The notes under the pieces are model-generated. The model was given only the letters and a program-made list of their open reading frames with translations. It searched no databases and was not told where the DNA came from. Below are positions 6,712 to 10,744 of a stretch of 10,744 bases of DNA, one piece after another (position 1 is the first letter of the stretch; each line of letters begins with the position of its first letter). Location: positions 1-10,744 of the forward strand of contig DAXX01000041.1 in assembly GCA_002506605.1 (NCBI GenBank), written 5' to 3'. A program made the position numbers and the translations under genes. The DNA comes from Thaumarchaeota archaeon UBA160. Its GTDB lineage: Archaea > Thermoproteota > Nitrososphaeria > Conexivisphaerales > UBA164.

Positions 6712-7498
6712 CTTTTATAGCCTCCACAGCTTCTTCAACTGTTAAGACAGGGTTCTTTAATCTAAGTTTTTTGGATATAACTGACAGTTGAGGTTCTGTT
6801 AAATTAAACTTGCTGAAATCTAACTGTTTAAAAAGCTCTCTCATGCTACCATTCCAAACGATTTTTCCCTTTTCAACAACGAATGTTAACGGGTCAAATG
6901 GCCAAAGAAATTCCATGTCATGCGATGTTATTATAACGCTTTTCCCGTTTTTTATCAATTCCTTAATAACCGCACTCAAATTTTCTAAGTTCTTTTTGTC
7001 TTGTCCTACAGTGGGCTCATCAAATATTATATATTTTGGGTTCCAGGCATAAACAATGGAAAAAGCTAACCTCTTTTTTTCACCTCCGCTCAAACTTAAT
7101 GGGGGCCTTTGAGCAAAAGCTGTTAGTCCAAACCTTTCTAGGGCTTTAGTTGCCATTTCTAGAGCTTCATCCTTTTCATAACCCATGTTTTTAAGGGCAA
7201 ACAAAACTTCATCAAGAACTGTGCTTTCAAAAAGCTGATAATCAGGGTTTTGAAAAACTATGCCAACCTTACGTATTATTTCAGAAGTTTTACTTTTCTT
7301 GGTGTCTAACCCGTCAACAAAAACGCTTCCCTTTGTGGGTTTAACTATACCTGCTATAAGCTTTGCTATAGTTGTTTTACCGGAACCGTTATGTCCTACA
7401 AAAGCTACGAGCTCTCCTTCTTTTATTTCGAGAGAAATCCCTTCAACTGCATAGCCTGTTCCATATGTATAGTAAACATCATCTAGCTTAATCATCAT
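6695..7498 (-). CDS. ecfA: ECF transporter ATP-binding protein EcfA (canonical signature)
   Basis: A 267-residue ABC ATPase. It shows Walker A GHNGSGKTT (35-43), a Q-loop VFQNPDYQLFE (81-91), signature LSGGE (136-140), Walker B YIIFDEP (156-162) with catalytic Glu161, a D-loop VGQD (164-167) and the H-loop TSHD with His193. The Q-loop form FQNPxxQ and the pairing with a second EcfA and an EcfT are characteristic of ECF vitamin/cobalt importers. The ATG at 7498 overlaps the stop codon of the upstream ecfA (TAATG), and a GGGGGT stretch just before it may be a ribosome-binding site; a second ATG one codon later would give better spacing. The 3' end overlaps ecfT. It would form the ATPase heterodimer with the neighbouring EcfA. 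Confidence 0.92.
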   Translation of the reverse strand: MMIKLDDVYYTYGTGYAVEGISLEIKEGELVAFVGHNGSGKTTIAKLIAGIVKPTKGSVFVDGLDTKKSKTSEIIRKVGIVFQNPDYQLFESTVLDEVLFALKNMGYEKDEALEMATKALERFGLTAFAQRPPLSLSGGEKKRLAFSIVYAWNPKYIIFDEPTVGQDKKNLENLSAVIKELIKNGKSVIITSHDMEFLWPFDPLTFVVEKGKIVWNGSMRELFKQLDFSKFNLTEPQLSVISKKLRLKNPVLTVEEAVEAIKGVNAL

Positions 7499-8325
7499 TA
7501 ACCCCCGTTGTTAAAGGTGTTTAAAGCTGAAAGAAAATTCTCAAATTTTGTATAAAGTACTTTACCGTACAAATTTTTTTGAACATTTATAAATGCGGGG
7601 ATTCTTAAATCGTCACCGCTGTATCTTTCTAAGACGTCTTCAGCATTTCCAAACTCAACGATCTTTCCTTCGTTCATTATGGCAATAAAGTCAGCAAAAT
7701 CTAAAAAAAGGTCCATCCTGTGTTCTACTATTATTGCAGAAATATTTCTATTTTTTATGATTTTGTTAATCATGTTTGCTACCTTTTTAGCTGTAGCTGG
7801 ATCTAGCGTTGATGTGGGTTCATCTAGAATTAGAAGCTTAGGTTCCATAACTAATATTCCTGCTATAGCAACGAGTTGTTTTTGACCGTCGCTGAGCGTT
7901 CTCAGCGGCCTATCTTTAAGCTCATAAATCCCAAGATCCTTAAGTATGGTTTCTGTCTTATTTAGAATATAATCTCTATCAAAACCCAAATTTTCTAGAC
8001 CAAATGCGATTTCTCTTTCAACAATATATGATACGAGTTGATTCTCTGGATTTTGGAATACATAACCTATGTTTAGCGCAAGGTCCCTTTGCGTAATACT
8101 TAGCACGTTTTTGCCATTTATTAAAACGCTTCCTTGATATTTACCCTCATAAATTTTTGGAATGAGCCCTGTTATCGCTCTAAGTAGCGTGGTTTTGCCA
8201 CAACCGCTAGGACCGGCAAGAATCATAATCTTTCCATACGGTAAATTTAACGAAACACCATCTAAGGCTTTCTTTACCTCGCCCTTGTAAATAAATGAAA
8301 GGTCTTTTACCTCAAGCACATACAT
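7498..8325 (-). CDS. ecfA: ECF transporter ATP-binding protein EcfA (variant LSDGQ signature)
   Basis: A 275-residue ABC ATPase and the first gene of the ecf operon. It has Walker A GPSGCGKTT (38-46), Q-loop YVFQNPENQLV (88-98), signature LSDGQ (144-148) in place of the usual LSGGQ, Walker B LLILDEP (164-170) with Glu169, D-loop STLD, and H-loop VEHR with His202. All catalytic residues are present; only the first signature glycine is changed to Asp. This may make the two ATP sites of the EcfA-EcfA pair unequal. The ATG at 8325 has TATA-like stretches at about 8336-8362 on its upstream side, in the 60-base gap shared with the divergent cysteine-rich gene. Translation of the next ecfA is coupled through a TAATG overlap. 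Confidence 0.92.
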   Translation of the reverse strand: MYVLEVKDLSFIYKGEVKKALDGVSLNLPYGKIMILAGPSGCGKTTLLRAITGLIPKIYEGKYQGSVLINGKNVLSITQRDLALNIGYVFQNPENQLVSYIVEREIAFGLENLGFDRDYILNKTETILKDLGIYELKDRPLRTLSDGQKQLVAIAGILVMEPKLLILDEPTSTLDPATAKKVANMINKIIKNRNISAIIVEHRMDLFLDFADFIAIMNEGKIVEFGNAEDVLERYSGDDLRIPAFINVQKNLYGKVLYTKFENFLSALNTFNNGG

Positions 8326-8352
8326 GATTCTTGATTAAATTTTAACACAAAT

Positions 8353-8366
8353 AAAGTTTAAATTGT
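8353..8366 (+). promoter_or_regulatory. TATA-like promoter of the cysteine-rich gene
   Basis: The stretch around aaagtttaaattgtt is centred about 26 bases before the GTG start at 8386, fitting a leaderless transcript. The same AT-rich stretch lies about 32 bases before the ecfA start in the other direction, so the divergent promoters probably overlap and may be co-regulated. Confidence 0.5.
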
Positions 8367-8385
8367 TAACGGGCTTATCAGTTCT

Positions 8386-8763
8386 GTGGAAGAAGAAATC
8401 ATAAAAATCAATCCAAAAAAATACTTTAAACTGCCTTCTCTTGGAAAGAAAACGTTTTCGGATTTGATGAGAGCTGGGCTTTCTTATACAAGTGGAGTTG
8501 GCTTCAGCATAAGACCAAACGCGGATCTTGAGTTTGTAAAAAAAGCGCTTGAAAAAACTTTAAAGAAAAAGGTCTTTTTTGTGTTTAATTGTGCGATATG
8601 CGGTAAGGAAACTGACTGTTCAACATGCATATTTAGTGATGTATGTCCAATTGAAACTACTGGAGGTTATTGCATTTGTGATGAATGTTTTAGCAAAAAG
8701 AGCCTTGATGATTACTTTAACGCGACAAAAAAATTTTTAACTACAACAGAGTTTAAAGGGTAA
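8386..8763 (+). CDS. Cysteine-rich putative zinc-binding protein of unknown function
   Basis: A 125-residue protein I do not recognise. The first half has a conserved-looking segment (FKLPSLGKKTFSDLMRAG, residues 14-31) and a mixed alpha/beta pattern. The second half has eight cysteines at 69, 72, 78, 81, 87, 96, 98 and 101: two CxxC pairs, a single Cys, then CxCxxC. This could bind two zinc ions or an iron-sulfur cluster. No signal peptide or membrane segment is visible, so it is probably cytoplasmic. The start is GTG at 8386, supported by a TATA-like box 26 bases upstream. The last residues (FKG) and the stop codon are encoded inside copy 2 of the 208-base repeat, so the original C-terminus may have been altered by insertion. 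It is divergent from the ecf operon; a functional link to transport is only positional. Confidence 0.75.
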   Translation: MEEEIIKINPKKYFKLPSLGKKTFSDLMRAGLSYTSGVGFSIRPNADLEFVKKALEKTLKKKVFFVFNCAICGKETDCSTCIFSDVCPIETTGGYCICDECFSKKSLDDYFNATKKFLTTTEFKG

Positions 8764-8958
8764 AAGTCCTTTAAGCAGGTAGTAGATGGATAGCTCTACT
8801 GTGGAAATGCTTCAATAAGAAATCAAAAATATATGATAAGGAAGTGCATGCCAGACGTAGCTAAGGCATAGCTGACATTAAGGCCTTAATGCAAGAGCGT
8901 AAGCTCAGTTGAATAAAGCGAAAAGCCGACCGTTAGCTCAGGAGTGTTCATTTTAATA
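8751..8958 (+). repeat. 208-base perfect direct repeat, copy 2 (possible IS200/IS605-type non-autonomous element)
   Basis: Identical to 5661-5868 and in the same orientation, 3090 bases away. The TTTAA pentamer is at 8752-8756, the 16-base palindrome at 8876-8891, the GNRA-type hairpin at 8895-8906, and GGAGTGTTCA at 8941-8950. The copy fills the space between two convergent genes and overlaps both: the cysteine-rich gene ends at 8763 inside its left end, and the stop codon of the minus-strand membrane protein (8953-8955) lies inside its right end. No transposase is encoded. Perfect identity implies recent duplication, gene conversion or strong selection. Confidence 0.95.
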
Positions 8959-9627
8959 CAACCATCCTAAATTGACAAGTCCTAACTCTTCTAAACTTTC
9001 GGTTACAGTTTTTATAAGGATTGGTTCTATTATCAAGCAGCTGATGAAGTTAGAAAAGCTCCAAACATAAAACCAGTAAACGGCTATATTTCTAGAAAAA
9101 AATCCTATAGCAATCAGATAATTAAGTCCGATGTAAACCTGCAAAATATTGAGCAGCACGGCTTCAAAAATTAAAAAAACAATCCATGAAAAAAATCTTC
9201 TCGTTTTTATACCTTTAATTTCTGTGTTCAAAAGATCTCTCTTCAATGGGTCTATCCCAAAGAAACTCATCAAGTTTCTGTAAACTGTAAAAGAAATCAT
9301 TGCTGGTATAACGTAAATAAAAGCTAGTATTAAGGATTGAAACGCATCAAACGGAGAGAAAAAAACAAGGCCAGCAAATACGCCTATGTAAGAAGACATT
9401 GCACCCCAAATTCCCCATATCGAAACAAATTCAATAATAAAAGGATATAGTATAAAAAAAATTGAAGCCCCAGGCTTGCCTCTTATAAAAACGTAAGGAT
9501 TAAAATAAACGAATGAAAGTATTACAATAACGGCTATAAAATTTAAAAGCAAAATTTTAATTCCTTTTCCTGTATTTGAATTAATTAGATAGTTTTTATT
9601 ATCTGCCTTGTTGCTGTTATATTGCAA
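8953..9627 (-). CDS. Multi-spanning membrane protein, possible ECF S component
   Basis: A 224-residue protein with a polar N-terminus of about 23 residues and roughly six hydrophobic segments (about 24-43, 54-70, 73-90, 95-115, 146-170, 176-205). The size and topology, a Gly-rich turn between helices (GIWGAMSSYIGVFAGLVFF), and its position upstream of an EcfA-EcfA-EcfT operon on the same strand suggest a substrate-binding S component. S components diverge strongly, and I see no motif that names the vitamin. It could instead be an unrelated membrane protein. The frame starts with TTG at 9627; a TTG at about 9552, preceded by an AAAGGA-like sequence, would give a 199-residue protein starting at the first helix. 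A TATA-like stretch lies at 9636-9646. The stop codon falls inside repeat copy 2. Confidence 0.55.
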   Translation of the reverse strand: MQYNSNKADNKNYLINSNTGKGIKILLLNFIAVIVILSFVYFNPYVFIRGKPGASIFFILYPFIIEFVSIWGIWGAMSSYIGVFAGLVFFSPFDAFQSLILAFIYVIPAMISFTVYRNLMSFFGIDPLKRDLLNTEIKGIKTRRFFSWIVFLIFEAVLLNILQVYIGLNYLIAIGFFSRNIAVYWFYVWSFSNFISCLIIEPILIKTVTESLEELGLVNLGWLY

Positions 9628-9729
9628 ATCAATCTATATTTAAAAAAGATCATCTTAACCTTTGCGCATTTGTAATCACGTTGTTTACAAAATTATTTTT
9701 AAAATTAAATTGAAGGGTAGTTGAGTCGG

Positions 9730-9751
9730 TGTTAGCTAATAACAGTTTTTT
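9730..9751 (+). terminator. Hairpin plus T-run, possible terminator or small-RNA 3' end
   Basis: TGTTA (9730-9734) pairs with TAACA (9740-9744) around a 5-base loop and is followed by G and six T residues. No plus-strand gene ends just upstream, so if functional it would close a short unannotated transcript. Five AT-rich base pairs are weak evidence. Confidence 0.22.
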
Positions 9752-9948
9752 ACCAAAACAACACAGATAATATGCAATCTTATTTTTTATCTTAGATTTT
9801 TGTTAATTTAAAAAATTTAGAACAGCGCTAAGCGTACATAGTCTTAATCAGACATTTGTAATCGTTGGGGTATAAACTTCATATCTCATTGAATTATTAT
9901 TTATCTTTCGATAATTACAGATCTGTTATCCATTTAAGGTTTTAGTAA

Positions 9949-9960
9949 ATCTTTTAAAAA
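9949..9960 (+). promoter_or_regulatory. TATA-like promoter element for L11
   Basis: The stretch atcttttaaaaa is centred about 26 bases before the L11 ATG at 9981, the expected geometry for a leaderless archaeal mRNA. An AAGGA sequence at 9970-9974 lies between box and start and could act as a ribosome-binding site if the transcript starts earlier. Confidence 0.6.
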
Positions 9961-9980
9961 GGGGAAACTAAGGAATCTAG

Positions 9981-10460
9981 ATGCCAGAAAAGAAGACTTT
10001 TAACTTTGTAGTAGTAGGTGGGGAAGCTAATGCAGGACCGCCCATAGGTCCAGCATTGGGACCATTAGGTTTAAACGTTCCAATGGTTGTAAAAAGGATA
10101 AACGAGCTTACAGCTGATTACAAAGGTATGAAAGTTCCGGTGGTTGTTGAAGTTAATGAAGATAAAAGTTTTAACGTAACAGTTAAACTACCTCCTACAT
10201 CTGCTTTAATACTTAAAGAAGCTAATATAACAAAAGGTTCAGGGAAAGCAGGGACAGAATGGGTTGCTGATATAAAATTTGAAAGCGTAGTTAAGGTTGC
10301 TAAAGCAAAATTTGATGCATTGAGCGCAAAGACTCTAAAAGGTGCAATAAAAACGGTTTTAGGGACCTGTATCTCAATGGGAATAAAAGTTGAGGGCAAA
10401 AATCCCAAAGAGATAATACAAGAAGTAAATCAAGGCAAATGGGATTCAAAAATAGTTTAA
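9981..10460 (+). CDS. rpl11: Large-subunit ribosomal protein uL11
   Basis: A 159-residue archaeal L11, full length. The N-terminal domain carries GGEANAGPPIGPALGPLGLNV (residues 13-33), the proline-rich segment that meets elongation factors at the GTPase centre. The C-terminal RNA-binding domain has LPPTSALILKEA near residue 70-81, then KGSGKAGTEW, and AKTLKGAIKTVLGTCISMGIKVEG before a short tail. The protein binds the 23S rRNA stalk base beside L10. The ATG at 9981 matches the family start. Archaeal L11 genes are often followed closely by L1, L10 and L12; here 240 bases without a clear gene follow, and the upstream neighbour is not nusG/spt5, so it appears to be transcribed on its own from the promoter at about 9955. 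Confidence 0.97.
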   Translation: MPEKKTFNFVVVGGEANAGPPIGPALGPLGLNVPMVVKRINELTADYKGMKVPVVVEVNEDKSFNVTVKLPPTSALILKEANITKGSGKAGTEWVADIKFESVVKVAKAKFDALSAKTLKGAIKTVLGTCISMGIKVEGKNPKEIIQEVNQGKWDSKIV

Positions 10461-10700
10461 AAATTCACAGATTAAAAATTTTTCTGAACAACAAAAACCT
10501 TTGCTTATCTCACTGATTATGTTACCATGTTTATACAGAACTCTTTTTAAACAGTTGTATGGTTAAACCCATAAAGTCGTCAGTGTCAACATACTTTACA
10601 GAAAGATGAAAGCCTCGCCCCTTCTAATGGATGATGAAAATTTAAAGTTTTTCTCTCTAACTCATTCTTATGGCTAAGTTCAATCAGAGCAGCCGTTTCG
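10461..10700. other. Gap downstream of L11
   Basis: No supported gene. A short T-run at 10479-10483 may end the L11 transcript. A good TATA-like sequence (ctttttaaac, 10543-10552) predicts a start near 10572. A second TATA-like stretch at about 10639-10647 lies 27 bases before an ATG at 10670 that opens only a 16-codon frame (MAKFNQSSRFDEYWSI). The region could be a leader, a small RNA gene or a decayed gene. Confidence 0.4.
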
Positions 10701-10744
10701 ATGAATATTGGAGTATCTAAAGCCCTCCTAGCCTTGACTCAGAA
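10701..10744 (+). CDS. Possible 5' end of ribosomal protein L1 gene, cut by window edge
   Basis: An ATG at 10701 opens a frame that reads MNIGVSKALLALTQ to the window end. The pattern of a short N-terminal helix with ALLALTQ resembles the start of archaeal L1, and L1 is the usual gene after L11. Only 14 residues are visible, there is no clear Shine-Dalgarno sequence, and no TATA box lies at the expected distance, so this is a tentative call based mostly on gene order. Confidence 0.28.
   Translation, partial: MNIGVSKALLALTQ

Larger units (their letters stand above)
9628..9980. other. AT-rich intergenic region between the membrane protein and L11
   Basis: About 350 bases without a supported gene. 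It holds the TATA-like stretch of the minus-strand membrane protein (9636-9646), a small hairpin followed by six T residues (9730-9751), a near-palindromic AT stretch at about 9803-9818 that could be a TATA box in either direction, and the L11 promoter at the right. Stop codons are frequent in all frames. It may be a long L11 leader, an unrecognised small RNA, or simply non-coding. Confidence 0.5.

Noticed and set aside
5661..8958. Repeats as att sites of an integrated element
   Set aside because: No integrase is encoded between them, the enclosed genes are ordinary transporter genes, and copy 1 is not in a tRNA. The repeats are also much longer than usual att cores.
5661..8958. CRISPR array
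   Set aside because: Only two long copies 3 kb apart with genes between them; no short regular repeats or spacers.
10118..10408. Minus-strand open frame of 96 codons
   Set aside because: Antisense shadow inside the L11 gene.
10600..10690. C/D box small RNA (ATGATGA at about 10631-10637)
   Set aside because: A box C match is present, but no CTGA box D lies at a suitable distance, and no C'/D' pair is seen.

Overview
The window is archaeal. It carries a CTP-dependent riboflavin kinase fused to a winged helix (an archaea-specific enzyme), a ribose-1,5-bisphosphate isomerase, an archaeal NEMF/Rqc2-type ribosome quality-control protein, an archaeal-type L11, an EMC6-like membrane protein and a tRNA-Ser without an encoded CCA. 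Several genes have a TATA-like box about 25-30 bases before the start codon and little or no Shine-Dalgarno sequence, which suggests leaderless transcripts. The DNA is AT-rich and codon use favours AGA/AGG/ATA. I cannot place it below the domain level from sequence alone; the gene set fits a TACK-type or Thermoplasmata-type archaeon.

Layout. Positions 1-36 may be the start of a divergent gene. Positions 81-1025 (+) encode ribose-1,5-bisphosphate isomerase. A small EMC6-like membrane protein (1017-1334, -) and the NEMF/RqcH homologue (1297-3042, +) overlap at their 5' ends. On the minus strand follow riboflavin kinase (3039-3725), a RidA protein (3769-4125), tRNA-Ser(UGA) (4171-4256) and an MTA/SAH-deaminase-type amidohydrolase (4258-5622). 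Next comes an energy-coupling-factor (ECF) vitamin transporter module on the minus strand: EcfT (5995-6711), two EcfA ATPases (6695-7498 and 7498-8325) and, further upstream, a multi-spanning membrane protein (8953-9627) that may be the substrate-binding S component. A cysteine-rich protein of unknown function (8386-8763, +) lies between the ATPases and the possible S component. Ribosomal protein L11 (9981-10460, +) follows a 350-base AT-rich gap, and a possible L1 start sits at the right edge.

The most unusual feature is a 208-base sequence present twice, perfectly identical and in the same orientation, at 5661-5868 and 8751-8958. It flanks the EcfT-EcfA-EcfA operon and the cysteine-rich gene. 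Each copy starts at a TTTAA pentamer, has a hairpin at the left end, can fold into a multi-branched RNA near the right end, and ends near GGAGTGTTCA without terminal inverted repeats. This resembles a non-autonomous IS200/IS605-type element or a stand-alone omega-RNA-like relic, although no transposase or TnpB gene is present here. The second copy supplies the stop codons of both convergent genes beside it.

Functional links: the ECF module, the riboflavin kinase (whose winged helix is probably a regulator) and possibly the S component could form a vitamin or flavin uptake and use set, but the substrate is not shown by the sequence. RqcH and the EMC6-like protein both belong to protein biogenesis and quality control.
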